This document shows positions 1 through 6,643 of a DNA stretch of 64,000 nt, in pieces. The notes under the pieces were generated by a model. The model saw only the letters and a list, made by a program, of their open reading frames with translations. It searched no databases and was not told the origin of the DNA. The stretch covers positions 28,661 to 92,660 of the forward strand of contig CAIJXT010000034.1 of NCBI GenBank assembly GCA_903824665.1, in the 5' to 3' direction. The position numbers were made by a program, and so were the translations under genes. This stretch comes from an uncultured Bacteroidota bacterium. GTDB taxonomy: Bacteria > Bacteroidota > Bacteroidia > Chitinophagales > Chitinophagaceae. How positions within the stretch are numbered: position 1 is the first letter of the stretch; each line of letters starts with the position of its first letter.

Positions 1-1
1 C

Positions 2-844
2 CATGGCTTTGCCAATGGCTACTACGAGGCGCTGCGCCAGATAAAGGCTAAGTACTATGTGCTGCTCAGTGCCGACTTCGAGGTCACACAGGGGTGGTTT
101 GCCCCGCTGCACGCCGCTATGGAGCGCGATGCACAGCTTGCTGCCTGCCAACCCAAAATACGCTACTACCGCGAGCGCGAAAAATTTGAGTATGCCGGTG
201 CCGGCGGCGGCTTTATGGACAAGTATGGCTACCTGTTTTGCAGGGGCCGCATCTTCTTCGATATAGAGACCGACCACGGCCAGTACGACGACGATATAGA
301 GGTCTTCTGGGCATCGGGCGGCTGCTTTATGGTGCGTGCCGACCTCTACCACAAGGCAGGTGGCCTGGACAGCGATCTGTTTGCACATATGGAAGAGGTA
401 GACCTCTGCTGGCGGCTCAAGAATGCCGGCTACCGCATAGGCTATGTGGGCTCCTCTACCGTATACCATGTGGGCGGCAGCGTTATCAGCTATGGCAGCC
501 CGCAGAAACTGTATTACAACTTCCGCAACAACCTGATACTGCTTATCAAAAACGAGAAAAGCAGCAAGCTCTTCTGGCTGTTTCCGCTGCGGCTGGTACT
601 CGATGGGGTGGCCGGTCTGCGCCTGCTGCTCACCGGCAAGTATAAGGATACACTGGTGATACTGAAGGCACACTTTCACTGCTACCGCGATATGGGCAAG
701 TGGCTGGCGCGCCGCCGTGCCAACAAGGCCATGATCACCACCCGCAACGAGGCCGGCATCTACCGCCGGAGCATTGTGTGGGACTACTTCCTTATGGGCC
801 GCAAACTATTCTCTGCCCTGGGCTGGAAACCCCGGGGGCTATAA
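2..844 (+). CDS. Glycosyltransferase family 2 (C-terminal part, 5' end outside window)
   Basis: The reading frame is open from base 2, so the gene begins before the window; 280 residues are visible. They match the later half of a GT-A fold family 2 glycosyltransferase of the rhamnosyltransferase-like type: an N-terminal stretch with GFANGYYEAL and KAKYYVLLSADFEV, the acceptor-side segment WASGGCFMVRADLY, and the motif EEVDLCWRLKNAGYRI that carries the conserved acidic residues. The C-terminal part is basic with a hydrophobic stretch (LFPLRLVLDGVAGLRLLL), suggesting peripheral membrane attachment. The likely role is transfer of a sugar from a nucleotide donor to a cell-surface glycan. Donor and acceptor cannot be told. 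The next gene converges from the opposite strand, 40 bases away. Confidence 0.85.
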   Translation, partial: HGFANGYYEALRQIKAKYYVLLSADFEVTQGWFAPLHAAMERDAQLAACQPKIRYYREREKFEYAGAGGGFMDKYGYLFCRGRIFFDIETDHGQYDDDIEVFWASGGCFMVRADLYHKAGGLDSDLFAHMEEVDLCWRLKNAGYRIGYVGSSTVYHVGGSVISYGSPQKLYYNFRNNLILLIKNEKSSKLFWLFPLRLVLDGVAGLRLLLTGKYKDTLVILKAHFHCYRDMGKWLARRRANKAMITTRNEAGIYRRSIVWDYFLMGRKLFSALGWKPRGL

Positions 845-884
845 GCCGCTATTCCTGATTTTACCTGCTTACCTGTGGTGGATG

Positions 885-1739
885 CTATGCCGCCGTTTTG
901 TGTTTTTGCGCACTTTTTCGCGCAATTTCCTGTTTTCGTGCTTTTCTGCTTAATTTGTTGATAGTCTTGTTTTTACGAAACATGATATTTTTACTTTTTG
1001 CGCAGTTTTTGCGCACTTGCTTCTCACTGCCAAGGATTTCCGATTCGGTGGTTTGCTGTTCCTCTGTTTCGTTTGGGCAGTCGATATTTTCTTCGTCTAC
1101 GGGTTGTTTAGGGGTACCGGGGAGGGTGCTTATCTCTTCTTCGGAGGGGAAGGGGATGCCACAGCGCTTGTAGGTTTCTACTGTTTCGGGATCAGAGAAG
1201 AAAGCTTCGCGATGGTCTATCAGCGTTTCGGTTCTGTCGGGGTCGGGGTATGGGATGGTGCCCGAGAGGCCGGTGAAATGGGCAGGGAGGAGTGTATCCC
1301 GGTTGATGTTGGCACGGGAGGTCATATACTCATCTAGGTAAGGCATGACAGCCTGTGCAAGCTCGGGGTTCTTTGCATGGAGCATATCCATAAAGTGGCC
1401 GCACAGCTCGATGGACTCGTTGAGGGCAGCACGGCTTTTGAGGTTCTTGATGGTGCGGGTGAGCTTGTAGAGTGCGTCGATCTCTACGGGCTTGACGGGG
1501 TCTGTGACGCGTCGCTCTGACAGGTACCGCTCGGTAAGGTTGCCAAAGATGTGGTAACAGTTCTCTACGAGTATAGCGGGCATGTGCTCGGCTGATTTTT
1601 TGAGGCGGTCCCAGTCGCCCTCTCTGACCCAGTAGGATAGGCTGCGCCGGCTGATTTCGAGCATGGCGGCAATCTGGGTTTTGTTGAGGCCGGTCTGGAA
1701 GTAGAGATTGCGGGCTTGTTGCTTTTTTTCTGTATTCAT
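885..1739 (-). CDS. Orphan helix-turn-helix protein, terminase-small-subunit-like
   Basis: A 284-residue protein. The start at 1739 (MNTEKKQQ) is chosen because the open frame further upstream runs into repeated non-coding DNA and has no protein character. Residues about 5-45 form a helix-turn-helix (KTQIAAMLEISRRSLSYWVREGDW) like those in phage terminase small subunits and Mor/resolvase-type proteins. A helical middle follows (residues about 55-150). The tail is strongly basic (SRKARKQEIARKSAQKHK), as in nucleic-acid binding proteins. No phage structural, portal or large terminase genes lie nearby, so packaging is not indicated. Its upstream region holds a perfect 26-base palindrome (1807-1832) that could be its operator. 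I do not know its function; DNA binding is inferred from the helix-turn-helix and the charge. Confidence 0.6.
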   Translation of the reverse strand: MNTEKKQQARNLYFQTGLNKTQIAAMLEISRRSLSYWVREGDWDRLKKSAEHMPAILVENCYHIFGNLTERYLSERRVTDPVKPVEIDALYKLTRTIKNLKSRAALNESIELCGHFMDMLHAKNPELAQAVMPYLDEYMTSRANINRDTLLPAHFTGLSGTIPYPDPDRTETLIDHREAFFSDPETVETYKRCGIPFPSEEEISTLPGTPKQPVDEENIDCPNETEEQQTTESEILGSEKQVRKNCAKSKNIMFRKNKTINKLSRKARKQEIARKSAQKHKTAA

Positions 1740-1806
1740 GGTGCTGATTTTAGGTATTTGGGTGTGAAGGTCGGGAGGGTTTTGGTCGTGGGCAAACGGG
1801 GTGTAT

Positions 1807-1832
1807 ATGATATGCAGCCAGCTGCATATCAT
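1807..1832. promoter_or_regulatory. Perfect palindrome upstream of the HTH gene
   Basis: Two 12-base arms, ATGATATGCAGC and its exact complement, flank a CA centre. The site is 68 bases upstream of the start of the helix-turn-helix gene. A second ATATGAT follows at about 1846. It could be an operator for that protein or a hairpin in its leader; no T-run follows, so a terminator is less likely. Confidence 0.5.
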
Positions 1833-1923
1833 AAGACGTATACGCGATATGATAAAAAGTTCTTTCGGCTGTGGGCGCGGGTTTTGGGGTGAATTTATGT
1901 TTGGCAAACAAGCGGTACTATCT

Positions 1924-1970
1924 GCCCATCCGCTCGTACCTTTTTCTGCAGCGAAAAAAAGTACCGGTGG
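1924..1970. repeat. Partial third copy of the structured intergenic repeat
   Basis: This contains the same leader TGCCCATCCGCTC as the two long copies downstream, followed by a hairpin with arms GTACCTTTTTC (1936-1946) and GAAAAAAAGTAC (1953-1964) around the loop TGCAGC. The arms carry one imperfection, unlike the perfect version at 2063-2092. Similarity to the long copies stops after the hairpin. Confidence 0.7.
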
Positions 1971-2050
1971 AATGTAAAGATGTTTCTCTGCGCGGCTGCC
2001 CACGGGGCTATGCGCTTGATCAACATGACAAACCCAAGTATTAATACTTT

Positions 2051-2320
2051 GCCCATCCGCTCGTACTTTTTTTCTGCAGCGAAAAAAAGTACCAAAAAAA
2101 CGCCGCCCTTTGCCCAATCGCTCCGCGGGCAAAGGGTTAGCTCTACGCTGTTATCCTTCGGCGCTATGGGGCTGCATGGCACTGGTTTGCTGACTATGCA
2201 GTGCTGCTATTAAGCGGCTGTGCATGGCTTGTGATTTGTTGGTTTTTTTAAACGTCCAGATCCACATCTACGACATCAAAAGGTGCCATCATGGGCTGGG
2301 CTTCTTTTCTACTTTCAGCA
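2051..2320. repeat. Structured intergenic repeat, copy 1
   Basis: About 270 bases, repeated with high identity at 2394-2670. It has two hairpins near its left end: a 12-bp perfect stem (2063-2074 with 2081-2092, loop TGCAGC) and a 10-bp perfect stem CCCTTTGCCC/GGGCAAAGGG (2106-2115 with 2127-2136) whose loop contains CTCCGC. A long well-conserved segment follows (TAGCTCTACGCTGTT through CATCTACGACATCAAAAGG). No convincing protein frame crosses it. The stems differ from those of copy 2 but remain paired. Confidence 0.8.
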
Positions 2321-2393
2321 TGATGTTTTGTTGTTCCTGTTTTTTAGTTTGTTGCAGCCAGTCGGGAAACTAGCGCCCAGCAAAGTGATATCA

Positions 2394-2670
2394 GCCCATC
2401 CGCTCCTACTTTTCTTTTTTTTCGCAAAAAAGAAAAGTAGCAAAAGAAAAAGGCGATTTTTTGCCAAAGGCTCCGCCGGCAAAAAAATAGCTCTACGCTG
2501 TTTTCCTTCGGCGCTATGGGGCTGCATGGCACTGGTTTGCTGCCTATGCAGTGCTGCTATTAAGCGGCTGTGCATGGCTTGTGATTTGTTGGTTTTTTGG
2601 AACGACCGGATCCACATCTACGACATCAAAAGGTGCCATCAAGAGCTGGGCAGGGACTCTACTATCAGCA
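2394..2670. repeat. Structured intergenic repeat, copy 2
   Basis: This copy matches 2051-2320 along its length, with a few gaps. Hairpin 1 is a perfect 15-bp stem CTACTTTTCTTTTTT (2406-2420) with 2426-2440, loop TTCGC. Hairpin 2 is TTTTTTGCC/GGCAAAAAA (2457-2465 with 2478-2486), loop containing GGCTCCGCC. Both stems have changed relative to copy 1 on both sides, so pairing is kept while sequence is not. This points to selection on structure in RNA or single-stranded DNA. The right edge of similarity is near CTACTATCAGCA. Confidence 0.8.
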
Positions 2671-2694
2671 AAGCTCCTTTATTTAATTTTCTTT

Positions 2695-3186
2695 TTATGA
2701 TTCCGGCAAGTCGTCTGGTACGGCTATATGGCGTGGATAGGAAAGGTATACCCCTGCCCATGAGAAAACGAAATGTGGGAGAAGGTAACCTGCCATAATT
2801 ATTTGTATAACCTCTGCAGTGGTGTCCGAAAAATACCGGATTGTACAGTAAACAGCAATAGCCGACAGCAACGATAAAATAATCGCTGCTACATACCTGG
2901 GCAAACCTGCACGTGCCAGCAGCGTAAAAAGAATAATGTAGACCGCAGCAGCAGGGATGGAAAACAGACCAGCGAAAAGACAAAAAAAGGAAAAGAGCTC
3001 TAAATAGTCTTCATTATAGGGCCCCGTATTGCTTAGCAGCGGCTTACCGCTATCTACGGCTATGATTATAATCAGCAGGAACGCACCTGCCAATATAGTA
3101 AGGATCCAGATGAAAAACGCTGCAAGTACAGGACGTATTTTACCGGGTTTGTGCTGTAACATTGGTATAAAAATGTTTCCATGCAA
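2695..3186 (-). CDS. Small membrane protein of unknown function
   Basis: A 163-residue protein with four predicted membrane segments: about 19-43 (VLAAFFIWILTILAGAFLLIIIIAV), 66-88, 91-116 and 125-150. The short N-terminus is basic and the C-terminus is polar. No family is recognised. Hydropathy is regular and the base composition is like the surrounding core genes, not like the AT-rich insert next to it. An internal ATG nine codons in (3162) is an alternative start. It stands alone between the repeat region and a cluster of palindromes. Confidence 0.55.
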   Translation of the reverse strand: MHGNIFIPMLQHKPGKIRPVLAAFFIWILTILAGAFLLIIIIAVDSGKPLLSNTGPYNEDYLELFSFFCLFAGLFSIPAAAVYIILFTLLARAGLPRYVAAIILSLLSAIAVYCTIRYFSDTTAEVIQIIMAGYLLPHFVFSWAGVYLSYPRHIAVPDDLPES

Positions 3187-3212
3187 TGTAGGAGTTTATT
3201 TTCCTGCGCAAG

Positions 3213-3293
3213 GCTGTTGGTCAGAAAATAAGACCAACAGCGGAGAAAAGTCGTCAATCTGGAGATTGACTACCGCTGTGACGAAGTCGGGAG
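3213..3293. repeat. Cluster of palindromes at the edge of AT-rich DNA
   Basis: Three inverted repeats lie within about 80 bases: GCTGTTGGTC (3213-3222) with 3232-3241 (10-bp perfect stem, 9-base loop), GTCAATCT (3253-3260) with 3263-3270 (8-bp, 2-base loop), and AGTC-GGGA-GACT near 3285-3296. They sit where base composition switches from that of the core genes to clearly AT-rich DNA. None is followed by a T-run, so they are not typical terminators. Confidence 0.6.
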
Positions 3294-3324
3294 ACTACGC
3301 CAAGCTAATATTTGCAGCAAATTC

Positions 3325-3885
3325 TTATTTGTTATTGTTGCCATTTTTCGTCTGTACTTTTTCAGGTACGATCATTTGTATAATTGGTCTTAGTGAAGGG
3401 GTTGTCAGTTTGAGAATAAGTCCTGATAAAACGATAGCAATTAATATCAAAACAAAAATTGAACTTTCTTGTTTCTTGTCCTTTAGCTTTGACAGTGTTG
3501 GCAGAAATATTTTGGTAAGTACTTTGGTCAGCAAGAAAACAAGCAAAAAGAATATTCCAAAAAATACTAATAGTATTAATAACCCAGCAAACTCTACAAC
3601 AAAGTACCAAACCAGTCCAATTTCAACTGAACAGAGCAGAAAGAAGAATAACTCGTACCTCCATGTCCCGTCATTTGAATTAAGCGTAAATAAAATCAGT
3701 TCAAGCCAAACTAATATTGAAAGAATAAAAAATGTTGGGAGCAGAAATTCAGCAGCACCTTCGCCTTTGAGAGTGGTTGAATAAATAAAAAGTGCATTAA
3801 ACACTCCGAAAAGTGTCACCAAATTTGTTGTCCTATCTAAGAAGTCCTTGAAAGGAACTCCTTTTTCTTTTGAATCTTTCTCCAT
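3325..3885 (-). CDS. AT-rich membrane protein of unknown function
   Basis: A 186-residue protein starting at MEKDSKEKG; alternatives are an ATG three codons upstream (3894) or starts up to 3942. Four or more hydrophobic segments are visible: about 20-36 (LVTLFGVFNALFIYSTT), 43-63, 74-92 and 94-122, then a basic stretch (LSKLKDKKQ) and a last segment at about 141-160. The tail is polar and basic. No family is recognised. It shares the low GC content of the two RloAB-type genes upstream and points the same way, separated from them by about 320 bases and a probable terminator. It may be part of the same insert; a role as a membrane partner in defence is only a guess. Confidence 0.55.
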   Translation of the reverse strand: MEKDSKEKGVPFKDFLDRTTNLVTLFGVFNALFIYSTTLKGEGAAEFLLPTFFILSILVWLELILFTLNSNDGTWRYELFFFLLCSVEIGLVWYFVVEFAGLLILLVFFGIFFLLVFLLTKVLTKIFLPTLSKLKDKKQESSIFVLILIAIVLSGLILKLTTPSLRPIIQMIVPEKVQTKNGNNNK

Positions 3886-4077
3886 AAGTAGCATCGTCAA
3901 ACTAATTACCACTAAACATCTGGATTGACGCATTGCTATCAATCCACTTGGATTAGTAGGTGTTGTTTAGTAAATATATAGAAAATGCCAAGCGAGGTCA
4001 AGATGATTCGACTATGTAGGCACTCCATTTGTGATATTTTTAAAATAAAAAATCGAAGTTCTTGTGAAATATAAAAA

Positions 4078-4104
4078 CAAAACCCTTGCTTCGCATGGGT
4101 TTTG
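4078..4104 (-). terminator. Probable terminator of the rloA-rloB operon
   Basis: Read on the minus strand, an 8-bp stem (CAAAACCC/GGGTTTTG, 11-base loop) is followed by TTTTTAT. It lies about 100 bases downstream of the rloB stop codon. Confidence 0.55.
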
Positions 4105-4207
4105 TGAAGTGTTGGCTTAACAGGCGAAATGTTGAAACAGATATGGGATGATTTATTGAAGATATATGAAGTAGCCAAAAGATTGTTTATATGACGTATT
4201 GTTGTAG

Positions 4208-4912
4208 CTATTGAGCATTATTGTATTTCTCAGTTATCTCATCATTAAACACTTGGGATTTTCCCATAAGTTCTTCAACAAGTTTAAACACTTGAGTTGC
4301 TGGATTATAATTTGCAAATGCTTCTCCAATCATTTCATTATTGAGTTCTTTTGCCCAGCGAATAGCCATTTCTTGATTTCCTACTTTGTTCAACAGAGAA
4401 TACATATTAGTATCATTTTTTTTGTAGGAAAACCTCTTGCCTTTCAATAGTTTTGAATTTATTGCAGCTTCTATAGCCTTTTTGTATTCTTCTCTATCCA
4501 TTGCAGTTATGCGATTGTGAAAATGCAAAAGATACCAAAGTTCAAACGCTTGATTACTCCATGCGCATTCAATATTATTAGCTTTTGCTTTTAAAATTGC
4601 ATTATTGAAGGCCGTGGATTTAAAACTGTCTTTATCGAACACTGCCCAAACTCTATCATATTTTTGCTTGGTGGTGTCACGCAATTCAATTGCTTTTTCA
4701 ACTACCTTTAGTGTACTAATTCCGCCCCCTTCAAATTGAATATCATACACAAGTTTACCCACTTGCTTAGGGAATGCTTTAAAGTAGTTAGGTTCAGTTT
4801 TTTCACCCTCACATACAATCAAGAAATATGCTACAAGCTCTTTGGATTTTTTTTCCTTTTTAAATTGAAAACGTTTTTTTAAAGCATTGTCAATTTTTAT
4901 TGTTCTCGCCAT
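4208..4912 (-). CDS. rloB: RloB-like TOPRIM-fold protein (AbiLii-type defence protein)
   Basis: A 234-residue protein of the RloB family. The N-terminus is basic. The motif VCEGEKTEPNYF (E35, E37) and the later acidic pair in WAVFDKDSF (D93, D95) are the conserved acidic motifs of a TOPRIM-like nuclease fold. The segment CAWSNQAFELWYLLHF is also typical of RloB. RloB proteins are found with an RloA ATPase in restriction loci and as the second gene of the AbiL abortive-infection system, where the pair blocks phage growth. Here rloA ends 10 bases upstream, so the two form an operon. It is presumably the nuclease effector, held in check or activated by the ATPase; that mechanism is inferred from analogous ATPase-TOPRIM systems. 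Confidence 0.85.
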   Translation of the reverse strand: MARTIKIDNALKKRFQFKKEKKSKELVAYFLIVCEGEKTEPNYFKAFPKQVGKLVYDIQFEGGGISTLKVVEKAIELRDTTKQKYDRVWAVFDKDSFKSTAFNNAILKAKANNIECAWSNQAFELWYLLHFHNRITAMDREEYKKAIEAAINSKLLKGKRFSYKKNDTNMYSLLNKVGNQEMAIRWAKELNNEMIGEAFANYNPATQVFKLVEELMGKSQVFNDEITEKYNNAQ

Positions 4913-4922
4913 GTTAAAAGTT

Positions 4923-6188
4923 TCAATTAGTTATAAAAGGAATGGCTCCATATCTCCCTCTTATGTAGTTTTTCTCAAAATTACCATCATTTCTGACTTT
5001 TGTCCCATCCGGTAAATTAACAGAATATAATGAGTACAAGTCAGTCTGTTCTAGACTATCTTTTTCGGTAAACCAAATCTGATCCCTTCTAAACAGTTCA
5101 GCACTCAATAAGTTAGTATCATGTGTTGCAAATAATAATTGTGCGTTATTGGGGTTAGTATCGGGACTATTAAAAAGGCTGACAATATTCATCGTTATCA
5201 GTGGATGAAGTTTTGCATCTAGTTCATCGATAACTAATAGTTTGCCTAGATTTAGAGTATCAAAAATTGGTCCTGATAAATCAATTATTTTATTGGTACC
5301 CTCTGATTCATTCTCATCTCTATCCCAAGAAACAGTATCAATGATTTTTCCCTTTTTATCAAACTTATTATGTGAAGCCAATAAAACCACTTGCTTTTTA
5401 CCTGTGAATTCTTTAATCAATTTTGACTTTAAATTTTTAGGTATTTCTCCCGGTAAATCTGTCGGATTAAATTCAATTTCACTTGGTATAAGATCACTAA
5501 ATCCAAGTTTTAGTTTTTTAAAAAGAGACAATGATTCGTTACATCCAGTTGTCTTCTTGTGCATCATCATTGTCGTGTAACCTTTATAGTCCTTGTGATC
5601 TACACCCGACAAAACGTTATAACCATCAAACCATTCAAGGATTTGTTTTGAAATATTTCCGCCTAATTGAGCAACTAGCGATATGAACAGTCTGTTGTCA
5701 TTTGTAGATACTTCCTTTCCGTTTCCTTCATCAAACTTTTCAGTTACGCCAATTCCGTCTTTGGTCCTTAAAAACAACGGCCTTTGATTTTTCACGCTTT
5801 TTCCTTCAAAAAGCCACTCGTTGATTATATTTTTTTGGTTGTATTCAAAACCATACCTGTATTTTTGCGTTTTATCCAAAAATACGACTTCAAAAAAAGT
5901 TGGAGCATTTTCACCTGTGGCTGACAATAAAAATGGACTATAATCTAGTTCATCTATATCATTAAGTTTTACAGATGAAAGAACTACTTCTTTCATCCTG
6001 TAAAGAGCTTTTATAAGGTTACTTTTACCACTCGAGTTAGCACCGTACACTACTACTGAACGCAGCAATTTATTTTTATTGTAATTAAATACGTTGCCCT
6101 TTAATTCGGATATTCCTTCCGCCTCAAAACTCAATGTTCGTTTTTGGTTGAATGACAAAAAATTTCCGACTGTGAATTCCACTATCAT
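4923..6188 (-). CDS. rloA: RloA-like AAA/ABC-type ATPase (AbiLi-type defence protein)
   Basis: A 421-residue AAA-21/SMC-like ATPase. It begins with MIVEFTVGNFLSFNQKRTLSF, the usual N-terminal strand of this group. The Walker A motif is YGANSSGKSN (about residues 48-57). The Walker B region LLVIDELDAKLHPL and the D-loop/H-motif segment QLLFATHDTNLL are near the C-terminus, with an RNA/DNA-repair-type insert between. The closing segment (YGAIPFI) is common in RloA proteins. It is the sensor/ATPase partner of the RloB nuclease encoded immediately downstream. The genes are strongly AT-rich compared with the core genes, which supports horizontal acquisition. A near-match -7 box (TAAAATTG, minus strand, 6207-6214) lies 18 bases upstream. 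Confidence 0.85.
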   Translation of the reverse strand: MIVEFTVGNFLSFNQKRTLSFEAEGISELKGNVFNYNKNKLLRSVVVYGANSSGKSNLIKALYRMKEVVLSSVKLNDIDELDYSPFLLSATGENAPTFFEVVFLDKTQKYRYGFEYNQKNIINEWLFEGKSVKNQRPLFLRTKDGIGVTEKFDEGNGKEVSTNDNRLFISLVAQLGGNISKQILEWFDGYNVLSGVDHKDYKGYTTMMMHKKTTGCNESLSLFKKLKLGFSDLIPSEIEFNPTDLPGEIPKNLKSKLIKEFTGKKQVVLLASHNKFDKKGKIIDTVSWDRDENESEGTNKIIDLSGPIFDTLNLGKLLVIDELDAKLHPLITMNIVSLFNSPDTNPNNAQLLFATHDTNLLSAELFRRDQIWFTEKDSLEQTDLYSLYSVNLPDGTKVRNDGNFEKNYIRGRYGAIPFITN

Positions 6189-6255
6189 TTGATTGATATT
6201 TTTTCACAATTTTAATGTATTATTTTGAAAAAATGTCTCTAATGGCAACTCAAAA

Positions 6256-6270
6256 TGAGAATTTTTCTCA
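6256..6270. promoter_or_regulatory. Short palindrome upstream of rloA
   Basis: TGAGAA-TTT-TTCTCA is a perfect 6-bp inverted repeat about 70 bases upstream of the rloA start. It could bind a repressor or form a small hairpin. Nothing else coding is visible between 6189 and 6355. Confidence 0.35.
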
Positions 6271-6355
6271 AAAAGGTGTTTTTTTAACTTTACTGTTGCA
6301 ACAAAATTTCAGCTGCGTTGTAGGATGGTTCGAATTTGCAATATGACCGGAAAAA

Positions 6356-6471
6356 CAAAGAGGATGTCTCAAAAGGTTTTTAACCCGCCTGAGAATCACA
6401 TATACGAAAAATATCTCCATCTGGTACCCGAATAAAAGAGGCTGTCTCGGACTTTTGAGACAGCCTCTTTG
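6356..6471. mobile_element. MITE-like or IS-remnant element with 21-bp terminal inverted repeats
   Basis: The left end (6356-6376, CAAAGAGGATGTCTCAAAAGG) and the complement of the right end (6451-6471) agree at 19 of 21 positions. The element is 116 bases long and has no coding capacity. The right end is itself part of a perfect 14-bp hairpin (6435-6448 with 6457-6470, loop GGACTTTT), so a third copy of the end sequence is present. The GAGGCTGTCTCAAAAG type of end resembles termini of IS1182-like insertion sequences as I remember them. No clear target duplication is visible. Confidence 0.6.
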
Positions 6472-6478
6472 TGAAATC

Positions 6479-6540
6479 TAGCCCGAACAGGAATCGAACC
6501 TGCTCTAACTTGCGGTAAGCAGAATTTGAGTCTGATTCAA
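6479..6540 (-). pseudogene. 3' fragment of a tRNA-Leu(CAA) gene
   Basis: Read on the minus strand, the sequence has an anticodon arm CAGA-CTCAAAT-TCTG with anticodon CAA after the invariant T33. A class II variable arm CTTACCGCAAG follows, then a T arm GCAGG-TTCGATT-CCTGT and an acceptor strand TCGGGCT ending in A. The matching 5' acceptor strand (AGCCCGA) and a normal D arm are absent in the bases before it, so only about the 3' two-thirds of a tRNA-Leu is present. It could be an attachment-site remnant of an integrated element or a decayed gene. Confidence 0.5.
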
Positions 6541-6626
6541 TCTTAGTAAACCAGGAAAGCCGCTATCCCCCACCCCTTTCCCAACCCGTGCACAAGAGTA
6601 TAGCCGCTGTTCACGGGAGTATTCGC

Positions 6627-6634
6627 TAAATTTG
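6627..6634 (+). promoter_or_regulatory. -7 promoter box TAAATTTG
   Basis: An exact match to the Bacteroidota -7 consensus TAnnTTTG, nine bases before the ATG at 6644. It rules out the upstream in-frame TTG at 6632, which lies inside the box. Confidence 0.65.
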
Positions 6635-6643
6635 CAGCCACTG

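Noticed and set aside
1895..2532. Two short minus-strand frames, both beginning MPCSPIAPK, in the repeats
   Set aside because: They exist because the repeat is duplicated. They diverge and shift frame at the hairpins, whose changes follow base pairing rather than codons, so they are not protein genes.
3029..3784. A 251-codon plus-strand frame across two membrane-protein genes
   Set aside because: It is antisense to two hydrophobic proteins and crosses the palindrome cluster; the minus-strand frames have clear membrane helices.
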